Shown piece after piece: positions 33,849 to 46,435 of a stretch of 64,000 nt of DNA. The stretch's first letter is position 1. Each line of letters starts with the position of its first letter. The stretch is from Cannabis sativa. Taxonomy: Eukaryota; Streptophyta; Magnoliopsida; Rosales; Cannabaceae. The notes under the pieces were generated by a model that worked only from the letters and a program-made list of their open reading frames with translations, had not been told where the DNA came from and made no database searches. The DNA lies in the NCBI RefSeq assembly GCF_029168945.1, contig NC_083607.1:13224001-13288000 (forward strand). Direction: 5' to 3'. Made by a program: the position numbers and the translations under genes.

Positions 33849-36800
33849 CCACCCCTAATCACTTAGAATAGCTAACAAACCATGGTTAACAGTTCTAGCT
33901 TTTCTTAAGATTTTGATTAGGTCATCCATGAATCTAGTAATGATTTACATTAAGTATACAACCATTACATAATTCTAAAATTGTATTACCATAGAAGGAA
34001 TTAGGCAACGACTAGTAACTAATCATCAACATGCAACTCGAAATTTCTGGGGAGGTAAGTTTAAATATAATTCAAAAATCAAATTTAATGATCTTTGAAT
34101 TGCATATCTACTAACTATTTCTCCACCCCTATCAGTTCGCAAGATCTTTAACCACTTACCTTAATGGTTTTAACCATTGCTAGAAATTAATGAAATTTTT
34201 CAAACATTTCAAATTTCTTGCTAAAAGGTATAATCTAGAGTTATCGTTTTAAGAATACAACAAAAAACTCATATCCACCCCTGAATGTACATCCATCTGC
34301 GAATGAGATGAACTACTTTCAGTGGATATAGGCATATTAACTCTTTCCAGAGATTGATCTTGTCAAATCCACTATGATCAAGATACAAATGCCATAGATT
34401 AAAAAAAAATGTGGTAGTATCTTTTGATGACTTAGGTTTAGTTACATCAAAGAATTCTTAGAATAGTATAAGTGGATCCTGGTCACAGAATGCCTAACTC
34501 ATATTCCATACAGTTTGAATCCATTAATAAAAGATGGATATTAAACCCTTGTGAAGGTGTAACTGTATTGCATCCTGGAATTAGAAATATAAGAAAATTT
34601 CTGTTTGGAATCTAAAATTAAAGTCAAAGACTTAAATTTATACCAAATATAATGAGTAATTCTATCTTGGACCACCACTACTAATTTAATTCTAAGTCAG
34701 TTTTGCCCATACAAGTAGGAGATTTCTAAGATTGAGGATTTATATCATTGTGTAATAGAATTTTCGGGTTATAATCATATGTCATTTAATTTCTTAAGAG
34801 AAAATAGAATGACATTAAATGATTTATAGACCATTCATCCAATGATATGTTATTGAGCCAATTCGAAATGAATAAGCTAAGAGGAATTAGGATAATTTTG
34901 TTGTTTAAATAAGAATCCAACGATGCTTCGATTAGCAAAAGTCAAAGTAATCTTATTTATATATAATCTTCTTGTTTCATATCGTAAAAATTCTAGTCTA
35001 AGGTGTCATCAATTGATGAACAGCTAGATGTCGCATATACAGTATTTATCTTTCGAGATCTAACACTATTATGTATGTCTAATGGTGAAAATCCACTAGA
35101 GATTTATCTCATTAGATAAACAAACCAAGTTAGACCAACAATGAAGATTCGAAATTAAACTACAACTTAATAACAGAAAATAACATGGTTCAATATAAAT
35201 TCATACACAATTCAGAAATTATTAAACATATAGCAAGTAGGAATGACAAGTGAAAATACTAAAACATACAATCCTAAATAATTTCCAAGGTTTTCAACAA
35301 ACTGATATCAGTGTCCCGTTTAGGCGAGAGTCAAAGCTACCATCCATTGAATAGAGTTGTCAGCTTATCTAAAATGTTAAACATTCTAGCAACCTTTATT
35401 CGATCAAGATTGGAATTCAGTGTTGTCCCGTTTAGGCGAGAGTCAAGGCAATTCTATCTTATGAGCTTCCACCATTGTTTCATAATTTGCAAGTCAAATA
35501 TGGTCGCCACCATTAGGGTGATCCATACCATATAAAACACTTACAAACTACTTATCTTTCGAGATTAAACGGTGTGAAATTGCTAATGAACGTTCCTCCA
35601 TTAGGGAGGATTACTCACTAAAATAAACGCGATGTAAAACCAACAATGGAGATCGAATATCTTAATAATAAAGCTCATTATTTAAAGAGAGTTGTATTTT
35701 CTTTGATTCTCAATATTTAATCTATTTATTTTAAATATATATTTATTTAATTAAAATTTCCAATTTAGAATGAAAAATTCTAAATATAAATTTTAATTTA
35801 ATATTTATAAATTTTACTTAGATGGATATGAAAATAACATGAATTTCTTCCATTTTAGTAATAATTTTCAATAAATATTTAGAAAAATATTCAATTTAAG
35901 TTGTTACAAAATTAATTAAAATTAATTTACAGCTCAAATTTAATTTTCTATAAATATATATTGCATTTCGAAAAATTAAAGTATTCAAGGATACAATTTT
36001 CGAAAATGCATGTTAAAATAAAAAAATAAATCCTGGAAAATTATTCTAATTTAATGTTGGCCCAAAATTAATTAATAAAATTAATTTATAACAAAAAATA
36101 TAATTTTCCTATTTAATTAAATACATATAAGAAAAATTTCAAATATTTAAGTATGATGATGAAAATCAACTTAAAAATTAATTTTCTATTTAATTAAATA
36201 CACTAGAAAAATACTTCAAACAAAAATATCACCTATCTAGATTTTCCTTTGACTAATTAATTAAATTTCTAATAATATACTTTAATTCAATTTATTTTAA
36301 ATTAATCAATAAATGAAAAAATCATTGATTTAAGTTGGTCCAAAATTAAAATAAATAATTTACAACTTTAATCTATTTTTCAAATAAAATTCGAAATTCC
36401 AGCATTTAAGAAATGCAATTTCGAAATTTGATTAATAAAATAAAGAAAAAATATATTTCGAAAATTATTTAAATTTAGTTGAAAAATAAATTTCAACTAA
36501 AAATAATTTTCTGTTTAATTAAGTGTCATGAAAAAGAAATATTTAAGTATCATGATGAAAATCAACTTAGATTTTTAATTTTCAATTTAATTAAATGTAT
36601 TAAATTCAAGAAATAAATAATTAAGTGTAGAGAAGGCTTAATTATTAATCTCTAGTTTAATACTAGGAAAAAATATACTTAAAATAAACTGTACCAAAAT
36701 TAATTATTTAAATAATTAATTTCACAACGTATAATATTTTCCTATTTTAATATTAGAAATAATAAGTAGTCTAGAAATAACTATCTAGAAAATATCTTAT

Positions 36801-38911
36801 TTGACTAAGTATCTTTTCCACAAAATTTTTAAAAAAAAATATCTAATTTAAGTTGTATTAGAAAAAATCTAGAACTTAAATATTTTTCAAATTTAAATTT
36901 AATTAAATATCAAAAATTAAGTTGTAACCACTTAATTTGAAAATATTCCATTTTAAGTTAATATTCGAAAATATATCAACTTAAAAAATATCTAAAGAAT
37001 CTTAATAGCCAATTCCTAAAATTCCTCAACTTAATTTTGAAATTTGAAATTCAAAAGATATTCAGATTTAAGTTGATTAGTTTGTGATAACTAATTTTCA
37101 ACTTAAATAGAAATATTTAATGAATAATTTAAATTAAGCTTCAGAAAGAATCTAGATGGTTATAATTCTATATTTAATTAAATACAAGAAAATATATATA
37201 GTTTAGCTTAGAATAAAAAATTCTTTAAACTATGGTTTTCTTAAATTAATTTCAAAATAAATGAAATTAATTATGTTGCTAATCAATTTTATTAGGTTAA
37301 ACTAGTTTAATTAACCTAGTACAGTTATTCAAATCAGGCAAATGAGCCTTCACAATTGGGGTAGTTCATGTGAGGGGGTGCTGGGTTCAGTATGTCGTAC
37401 CCACTACTATGGCTCCCAACTCTCACACAAGGCCCAAAAGAGAGGAATTTAACCTTAAAATGAACAACTGTTATTAATTGAATAGGCCCAAAACTAAATG
37501 GGCCTAAATAAAATCTATCAAGAACTATGATATTTTATTTAGCAACAACAACCTATATGCATCTATAACAAAATTAAACATATAGGCTCACACAGGCACA
37601 CAATTTGGATGGATCCTATCATGTTGCTAGGTCATACACAGATGAAAGAAGATTGTAAATATACCTGTTACAAATTATTTACTTGACCAAGGGAGCCATG
37701 AGTTAAAATCAGATCATTGGATCTGTTAACAAGTTAATCATGCCTATTTGCAATCAAGCAATAATAGGTTTTAAAAACTTACAAACAAGCTAAAACACAT
37801 ACTCCTGCAACAAGGTTAGCTAGATAGTTGGATGTAGGATTTATTTAATTTTAAATAAATAATTTCGAAAAATTAATTAAAAAAAATTTATTTTCGAAAA
37901 AATAATAAAATAAAATAAAATTTAAATATTTTTGAAATTAATAAAAAAATATTTAAAATTAAACCTACAATTTTGAAAAATTAGGTTTCAACCAACCTAA
38001 ATATCATTTCAAAATTTTCTAACTACTTTTAAAAATTTAATGTTATTTTATAAATAAAAATTAAATAAAAAATTAAAAAAGATAAATAAATATCTTTTTC
38101 AGATTTTAAATGTAATTTAAATAAATAAAATAACAAAATTTAAAAGTTAGCAAATATCTTACATCTATTTAAAATTACATGATTATAGTTATCTTATTTT
38201 AAATTTAAATAAGGTCAAATTATTTTAAAAAAAATTAATTTAAAAAATTTAATATCTGACTTTAAATTCAAAAATAAGATAAGATATAATCTAATTTAAA
38301 AATAAGATCGATAATTAACCAAAAAAAAAAAAGATAGATATTTACGATTTTTCAAATTCAAATTACACTAATATCATGAATTAAATTTAAAAAATATTAA
38401 TTAATTTAATTATGATAATTAGAATTGAATTAGGAATAGTAAATGTATAAATACAGAACTACACAAAAAATCGGAAGTTAATTCCATGAAAAAGCATGAA
38501 AAAACGAAGAAAAACGAAAAAAATTGCGAGCTCTAGCATACTGTCCATGGGCGCGCAAGGGGCTGCATGGGCGTGGTTTCTCGGTGCAGGGGGGCTGTTA
38601 GCTGCCTCTCCGCGCGCGCACGTGGTGCAGCGACACAACCCGATTTTTTCGAAACTTCAAAAAATCATAACTAATTCAAATTAAATCGAAATTGAGTTCT
38701 GTAAAAAAGTAACTTGCTTAATTTTTTCCATACCATCCAATAAAAATAATTCCAGAAACAGATATTCAATTATTTTTCACAAAAATTCACAAACATCAAT
38801 CAATCATCATATAAGACTCAATACAACATGTTACCATCCAAAACATCAAACAATCGTTTTAAAGTCCAAATTTCTTGCAAGCAAATCAATTACCATGGCT
38901 ATGAGGCGAGT
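33849..38911 (-). pseudogene. Decayed copia internal sequence, right part
   Basis: Very AT-rich with scattered stops. The only recognised coding trace is the integrase core around 34095-34150 (LRTDRGGE). A 23-bp motif starting TGTCCCGTTTAGGCGAGAG occurs at about 35311 and 35424. No tRNA-like PBS could be recognised beside the 5' LTR. A GC-rich island at 38540-38640 carries GCGCGCGC-type sequence. Confidence 0.65.
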
Positions 38912-40796
38912 TGTTGGAAATTATTTTACCAGGATCTTAGATCTACTCACAAGTATGTTGATTAACACCCTAAATATGAACTTTCTAAAACGATGAAATA
39001 AACACATATAAAGTTTAGGAAACCTTACATTGGGTGCAGCGGAATAATATGAATCCTTACGTTCAGATATCTAGCCCTTGATTCCTTTCTGTAGCAGAGT
39101 ATTATCAATATCTGAACCTGGATCTCTTTCTCTGATTCTTTAGTGCTGAAACTCCTTCTTGCTGAAAGTCTTTCTTCACGATCTTCCTCACTATGATTGA
39201 GGTATCACTTGCTGTGTGTGGGAACTACTCTAACACTAAGAATTTTGAAATCTTTAGGAAGAAGAGAGAGAGGGAGTGGTCGGCCAAAGATAGGGAGAGA
39301 GAGAGGCTCAGTTTTTTCTGAATGAAAAAGTAGAAAATTTAAGTGTGTTTTTCCTGAAGCCTTCACTATCTATTTATAGCATTCCACTAGGGTTAGGTTT
39401 GAATTATTTGGCATTAAAATAATGAAAATATCAGAGGGAAAACTCTACAAAAGTGGCCGGCCCTATACAGTATGGATTTGGGCCTCACTTTTTGTAATTT
39501 TGCAGTTTTATCTCTTCTGCATCTGATTTTCTCAAAAACGCCAATTTTCTAATTCAACAATTTTAACTATTTAATAACTATAAATAATTATTAAATAATA
39601 TTGTCATTTATCATATTTATTAATTGAACCATACAAAGTATCATAATTAACAAATATGCCCCTAAAACTCTTTCTTTACAATTTCGCCCTTACTTAGTGA
39701 AAAATTCACAAATAGACATAGTCTAATTTGAGAATTATAATTGATTAATCAAAACCAATTACATGAGTCTTACAAGCAATATTATCTCAACTAGTGCGGG
39801 GACCATGGGTCTATATAACCGAGCTTCCAATAAGCAGATTAAGAATTTATAACCTAAATTCACTGACTTATTAATTTTTCGTTGAATCCACACATAGAAC
39901 TTAGAATTGCACTCTCAGTATATAGAATGCTCTATATGTTCCACCATATAGACACATCATTAGTTATCCATTGTTATAATCCTAATTTGATCAATGATCC
40001 TCTATATGAATAATCTACACTGTAAAGGGATTAGATTACCGTTACACCCTACAATGTATTTAATCCTTAAAACACTTAACCCCGTATAAATGATATTTCA
40101 GCTTATGTGAAATGAGATCTCCACCATTTATTTTTGTTTGGTCAAGCTCGAAGGAGATCATCCTTTACTTACTATTCTCCAGATAGAAGCTATAGATTCC
40201 ATGTTTCTGTTAGCGCTCCCACTCAATTGCACTACCGTGTTCCCAAAATGTACGTATCACCCTGACCCAAAAGTAGGCTTAACTAACAAATCAAAGAACA
40301 CGAATAGCCTCTTGAGATTGAGCCTAATCATAACAGGATTAAGATCATTTGATCTAGGATCAACTAGGCGATATTGACTTGAATAGATATTATGGTAAGT
40401 TTAATAAATCTAAGTCAAAGTTCAATATCGGTCCCTTCCGATGCATACTCCATGCATCCAACCTAAGCTTAACTTTAACCAATGCTCTGGAAAGAACATA
40501 GCATTTCTCCAAATGCAAGTAAACTCTGTTGTAGATTATCATATCATTAAAACCCTGTGTCTGATAAATCTAGGAAACTTTATTCACATAGTCATGTTTA
40601 CTTTCCAATGTGTTGACAACATAATAAACAGGATCAGGTATGTGAAAAGAGTTTCAGATGAATTTATACATTATGTACATATAATCATGAAATAAATCAT
40701 GTGAACCATGCAACATTAAATGTTATTTCTGATCTATATTAATAAGTAAATCTGATTGTATTGAAATGAGTTTTATTTAGGGTATAAAACCCAACA
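38912..40796 (-). repeat. 5' LTR of the older copia element (1885 bp)
   Basis: Pairs with 24298-26189, same TG...CA ends. Differs at many scattered positions, including a 4-bp and a 2-bp indel in the first 400 bases. Confidence 0.92.
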
Positions 40797-40846
40797 CTTA
40801 TGTTGTATCAGCATACATATGACTTGTTCACCAATTAAGATACAAT

Positions 40847-41870
40847 CACTACTACAAAAATAGTTTTTTCCGACAATTTTAAACAGTCGTCTAAAGTATT
40901 CTCGTCAGTCACTAATGTAAAATTCTCGACGGTTTAAAACTGTCACCTATAACATGGTATAGGCAACGGTTTAAAACAGTGCCCTATACTATAAGTGATA
41001 GTTTAAAACCGTGTCCCAAACCCTAAAACTGTCGCCTATAGTATAGGGCATGATTTTAAACCGTCGCCTATAATATATTAACCCATTTTTTTTATTATTT
41101 TAAAATTTTAATAATCTTAAATTTTTATTATATATTTGTATATATCATAATCATAATAAATATAACATGTTAACTAAAAATATAATATAAAAAAATCGGT
41201 TATGTTTTAATTATAACCGGTTTGAGTTATTGTGTGTTATTTATTTTTATTCATTATGTTATAGAACCGGTTCTATTTTTATTATATCCGAGACATTTGA
41301 TCCCCACATTTTTTTTTTTAAAAAAATTATAACCGGTTTTATGAGGTATTATGTATTATGAACTATTTTATTGTGGAACTAGTTTTGTTTTTAATTTACA
41401 TTTCAGTGTTTTAGGAACTGATTTCTTTTTTATTTTTAATTGTAATCGGTTTGAGTTATTGCGTGTTACTTGTTTGTATTCATTATGTTATATAACCAGA
41501 TTTATTTTAGTTATAACCGATTTCCGTTATTTTGTGTTATTTATTTTTATTCATTATAATTCTGTTTTGGAACCGGTTATATTTTAATTAAAAATGGATT
41601 GATTTATTTTATATTATTTGTATTTATTTATTATGTTACATAACCGGTTATACTTCAATTATAACTGGTTTGAGTTATTAATTTTTATTCATATAACCGG
41701 TTATATTTTTAGTTATATCTGAGACATTTACTTTGGTGACATTTCCAGCAACGTTGACTTTTCCGGCGACGTTGACTTTTCCGTTGACTTTCTGGCGACT
41801 TTTCCGATGAATTTTCCGGTGACCGTGATTTTTCCGGCGACTTTTCCAGTGTCGGCGACTTTTCCGGTAA
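40847..41870 (+). mobile_element. CACTA (En/Spm) transposon end with subterminal and minisatellite repeats
   Basis: CACTACTACAAAAA at 40847-40860 is the canonical CACTA terminus. From 40880 to 41070 follow direct and inverted copies of a subterminal motif near ACGGTTTAAAACNGT and CGCCTATA. From 41210 to 41715, AACCGGTT-bearing units with GAGTTATTGTGTGTTATTTA recur irregularly. From 41735 to 41870 there are short tandem units of TTTTCCGGCGAC. No transposase and no opposite terminus (TTTTTGTAGTAGTG) was found downstream, so the right limit is arbitrary. Confidence 0.75.
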
Positions 41871-42764
41871 AACTTATTGTTGTTTTACAAATATGAGATT
41901 TCTATTTTTTTTTTACAGAAATATGGCATAAAAAACCCATATAAATGTCAAAAAATTAAAAAACTCATAATCCTATAGTGTTATTTATTTATGCCATAAA
42001 AAAGTAAACCATACCCTTAATTCCCATATTTATAAAAATTCCTCTTTAGTTATTCTTTGAATTTTAAGCCAAAAAAAAAATCTCTTTGGTTAACTAAATA
42101 CAAAAGGAACTAAAAGGATGTTTTTATTATTTTTTTTTTCAATGATAAAATGATATATACAGTAGCTTCTCTATTTAAGAATAACTTGTTATAAAAAAAA
42201 TCAAGTCTTAATTTGGACCAGTTATAAATAAAAATAACCTCTAAATTGTAATTAGTTATACATTTTTTAAGTTCCGTATTAACAAAGTATATCTCTATAT
42301 AAGAATAATTACATCGTAATAAAATATATACATATATTTTGTAAATTTATCTATGTAAAATTAATAATTTTGTTTCAAATTATAATACATTTATAAACAT
42401 TATATTTATTCTAAAATAATTCTATTGTGATAGTATTAAAGATTGTTTATTGTTAGTATTGTTGCATTGATATCTTTTGGTATTTTAATTTTTTTTTTAA
42501 TGTAACTGTATTAATTATAACCTCTGAGTAGTCACATATCCTAAATGTATTCTTGAATAAAGGTTGATCATTATAAAAAGTAAGTTGTGATGATATATTT
42601 TTTGAGCTAAAATAGCTATTGAAATTAGAATTTTTTTTTTTCAAAAAAATGGTATTAAGACGGAGAGTGAATAAAAGAAAGAAGAAAGTTAAAAAAAAAA
42701 AGCCAAAGTATAAAGAGTGTATAATTACACGTGTAAGATTAATATAATATGTATGGAGGATAAT

Positions 42765-43361
42765 CAGGGGCGGAGTCAGAATTAAAGTGTTGGGGGGGCC
42801 AATATCAGACAGTGTAATATACAATAAATTTAATTTTCGATGAATTTAATACTTTTTAAGGATGTGTGTCAATTATACAATAATTTTTTTTTTAAAAAAA
42901 AAATGAATCAAATCATTAAATAAAAAATAAAATACGAGTGTTATGCTAAAATTCGACGTAGTTTAATTTAATATTACCAAAATTAATAATGATATGTAAT
43001 TTCTTAAGAAAAAAATACTCATATTGATTTTAGAAATAATATAATTAGTTAATTTTACTCTTATTTATTAAATAACTTACTAAATATATTTTTAAATTAA
43101 AATAAATTAATTAAGTCTAATAAAATAGTAATATAATAATTTACTACATTAATATATAAAATAAAACTGTATATATTTTCTTAATAATAAAATTATATTT
43201 AAATAAGTAAATACCAATTTTTTAGTACTTTCATACGTAACAAATTATGTATTAATATATTTTTAAATATGATTATATATATATATGTTTAGTAGTGTAA
43301 AGTTTTTAAAAATTGAGGGGGGGCCACAGCCCCTATAGGGGTGTATGTGGCTCCGCCCCTG
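42765..43361. mobile_element. hAT MITE (597 bp)
   Basis: Ends CAGGGGCGGAGTCA and GTGGCTCCGCCCCTG form a terminal inverted repeat of about 14 bp. Perfect 8-bp target duplication AGGATAAT at 42757-42764 and 43362-43369. Interior is AT-rich and non-coding. Confidence 0.92.
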
Positions 43362-43369
43362 AGGATAAT

Positions 43370-44649
43370 TGAATATGTATACACGTAATTAATAGGAATA
43401 ATTAGATAAGGCACCATTTTTTCTATAAAATATTTATATTTTTACGTTCAAAGAATGTTTTTTTTACATTTTTACGGTTTTTCAAAAAATAACACGAAAA
43501 CAACATAAAATTAACAAGAAAACAACATAAAAGTAATATGAAAATTACATCAGAATAACAATAAAAAAACTACAAAAAATAATATACATATAACAAAAAA
43601 TTAACAACAAATGAACAAAATTTCAACATCAAAAGACCGTATTTTATGTAAATAAAATCAGAAAAATCGTAAAAATATTTAAAATTCCGTGAAACCATAT
43701 TTTTGTTATTTTTATGCATTTGTGAAATTAACCCTAATTTATATTTGTGTATATAAACAGCAGCATTTACGTTGATAAAAGATAACGTAAGTATTTGTGT
43801 GCAACGTTAGTTTCGTAAATAATTTGTTAATTATGTATATTGTTAAAAAAGAAATTAAAAAGAATCCTGTACTTTCTCACTGATCAAGCAGAAATGTGAT
43901 GAGTCTAATAACATATAATCCACACATTGGTGGAGCACAACAGTCAAGTGTGTCTTCCCACCACAAAGCATAACATGTGCAACCATTTTTTTTTACCATT
44001 ATGCAGCATTGCTGGACTCCCTAACCAAGAATTAAAAATGTTATCTGTACATTATTATTACCATTATTATATATATATCAAAAGTATATTTTGTATTGTT
44101 GCTCAAATTTCGTTGAATTTAACTTACGAGATGAAATTTAGAGAGAGAGAGAGGCACATGGAGATGAGTGTAATAATAGACATAGCTAGTTTGTGTCTAA
44201 AATTTGTAGACTCCCAATTCTCTCATTTTTTTTTTCACGTACGACACCGTTTATCTCTTGTCAATATCCTTGGTACCGTCCAAGGTCTGACCCATTATAT
44301 CCTTCTGTCTGTATGTACGTATAGCCAAATAATAGTCGTAAATAGATGATCAAATTAATAATTGTGTGATATAAATATTGATATATATACACACAAATTA
44401 ACGGTAGCAATAGATAGTAAATTAATGAGCTTATCTGTAAAATCTTCATGTAAAGCTGCTATTTGATTTTCTTTTTTGGAGACATATAAATTGATGACAT
44501 TTTGTTACCCTGATTATTATTTTCTTACTATTAATTCTAGATTCATAATTGCATTCTGCAAAATTTCACAATAGATATATATATGTAAATGTTGTTCAAT
44601 AATGTTGCGCCATGAATTTTTTTCAGAGACAACCTTTGTATTAATTAGA
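43370..44649. other. Intergenic, no gene recognised
   Basis: AT-rich. ORFs such as 43927-44349 show no domain and contain GA and TA repeats. Nothing further is supported. Confidence 0.5.
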
Positions 44650-44658
44650 ATACTTGTA

Positions 44659-45017
44659 GGGTAAATACCATTTTGCAAAAGTTACCAATTGTATTTTCTG
44701 TTTTGTTAAATAATAAAATGGACCCTGTATTTTCCAAAATGGTAAAATAAAACCCTGAACTTAAATTTTGACAATTTTTTTAATATAATAACTTGAAGAT
44801 AACTTTTAACACGAACAAATACAGAAAATATAAACATTTTTATCATAATACTTTTAGATCTAATTATTATTAAATTTCATTTTGGTGAAAAATCAGTTTA
44901 GGATCCTATTAATATCATTTTAGAAAATACATGGTTCATTTAGTTATTTAACAAAACAGAGAGTTTAATTAGTAATTTTTATAAAACATAAGATCTAAAA
45001 TAATATTTACCCATACC
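44659..45017. mobile_element. Fold-back MITE with 9-bp target duplication
   Basis: Flanked by ATACTTGTA at 44650-44658 and 45018-45026. The left end GGGTAAATACCATTTT and the reverse complement of the right end (GGGTAAATATTATTTT, preceded by five extra bases) begin an imperfect inverted repeat of roughly 100 bp per arm, sharing CTGTTTTGTTAAATAA and TGTATTTTC. The 9-bp duplication suggests the Mutator superfamily. Confidence 0.78.
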
Positions 45018-45440
45018 ATACTTGTATGTGATCGAGCTTAGTGTATACATGCATTTATTTGGAGAAAATCAAAAGAAAAGGTCAAAAATGAGAATAATAT
45101 AGGGTATCTCTCAAATTTCTAATGTAATAACTAAATCAGTGAATAAGAAGAAGAATCAATAATACGTGATTGCCGACCATGTAGTAGTGAACCTGTCATG
45201 TGTTTGCCATGTCCCACAAAAATCTCAAGTGCTTTAACAAAGTATCGCATGTGTGGCTGCCCCCTCTATGTATATATAACAACTTTTCAAGATATGTATT
45301 CGAAAACCAACAACAAAAAAGATGTCCTTTTAAAAGACAGGGAAAACTTGTGATGTAATCTACCTAATCTCTGTGAGAAAGAGAGATAGCAAGCACATGT
45401 GTCTAGAGAGATACCCAGCCAGGTGTCCGCTAGAGAACCC

Positions 45441-45448
45441 TATAAAAG
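45441..45448 (+). promoter_or_regulatory. TATA box of an orphan promoter
   Basis: TATAAAAG sits in a less AT-rich stretch with CACATGTG (an E-box-like palindrome at about 45393) and CCAGGTGTCC upstream. The expected start site would be near 45475, and the MULE begins at 45520. No exon of a downstream host gene is visible, so the promoter appears cut off from its gene. Confidence 0.4.
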
Positions 45449-46435
45449 CTCTATCTGTGTCGATTTTTGTTTTTCATATAAATTAGTAAAAAGAAAATTT
45501 ACACAAAGGAAAAAAAAAAGAGATTTTTTCTATTATAAACTTAAAATGTAATAAATTTACATTTATGACCCTAAAAAAGGAAATAAACAAAAATAGAAAC
45601 TATAAAGTTGTTAATTACAAAAATGCCGGCCAAGCAAAACGGAACACCATCTTCTTCGTGACCCAGCCGCACCCTTCTTCGTGACCCAGCGATCCAACCC
45701 CAACAACCCAATCTCAACCATCTTTCTTCCAAAACCAGCAAAATCAAAATCTAAAAAAATGTAGAACTCCTAGGAAACAAGCTGAATCCCGAAAATCCAA
45801 AATCAAAAACGAAAAGGAAAAAAAAAAACCAGGAAACCTCCATTGATGTACAAAAAAACTCAAAAACAACAATCATTGAACAAAGAAATCGCGATCAGAG
45901 GAGAAGAACCGAGTAGAAGGAGAGCTGAAAATCAAAGAAACTCACCCATGATTGAATCAGAAGGAGAATTGAAGGTAAACAAATTTTTTCAGGAACGTGA
46001 AAACATCTTTTAGTGTAGATGAATAGTAATTTGATATTAATTGATGAAAACCGGATTAAATTGAAATAATAATGAAATATTGATGAAGCTGAGAAAAAAA
46101 CAACAACGGTTTGCATGAAAATAAACATTAACGCATATAAATAATTGCTACAGTGTTTTATTCTGAAAACTGTTGTTTACAAGTTGTTTTACAGTGGAAT
46201 AATAGTTGTTTGGGATCTACAAACTAGAAAATATGAATCTATTGTTATTAATTACTGATTGCTTTTAAAATAGTTGTTTGATAGTTGATTTAAGCTATAT
46301 AAATAGTCGGCCAGCTGAAAGTGTTAGATGCATAAGTTATTGCTGGAAAGAGTTGTTTATTGGTTGTTTTGACAGATTAAAATAGTTGTTTGCAACTACA
46401 AAATCGAACCAAGTAAATAATTTACATTATTTCAG

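Larger units (their letters stand above)
24298..40796 (-). mobile_element. Decayed Ty1/copia element (SIRE-like LTR family) with nested insertion
   Basis: Two 1.89 kb LTRs flanked by a 5-bp target duplication CTTAT (24293-24297 and 40797-40801). Removing the nested Athila-like element leaves about 10.2 kb. The internal region is heavily decayed. One clear landmark is a minus-strand integrase core remnant, KILRTDRGGEIVSRYAIQ, at about 34095-34150; frequent stops and AT drift cover the rest. The LTRs differ by several percent by eye, so it is older than the element inside it. Three further relatives of the LTR occur at 57064, 63355 and 63859. Confidence 0.88.

Noticed and set aside
38496..38684. 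62-aa ORF over the GC-rich island in the copia interior
   Set aside because: No recognisable domain; sits in decayed retroelement sequence.
43927..44349. 140-aa plus-strand ORF
   Set aside because: Low-complexity GA, TA and ATT repeats and no domain; chance ORF.
46386..46435. Start of the MULE transposase at 46386
   Set aside because: That codon is TTG and a good acceptor (TTTCAG) lies just downstream, so this part is more likely intron.
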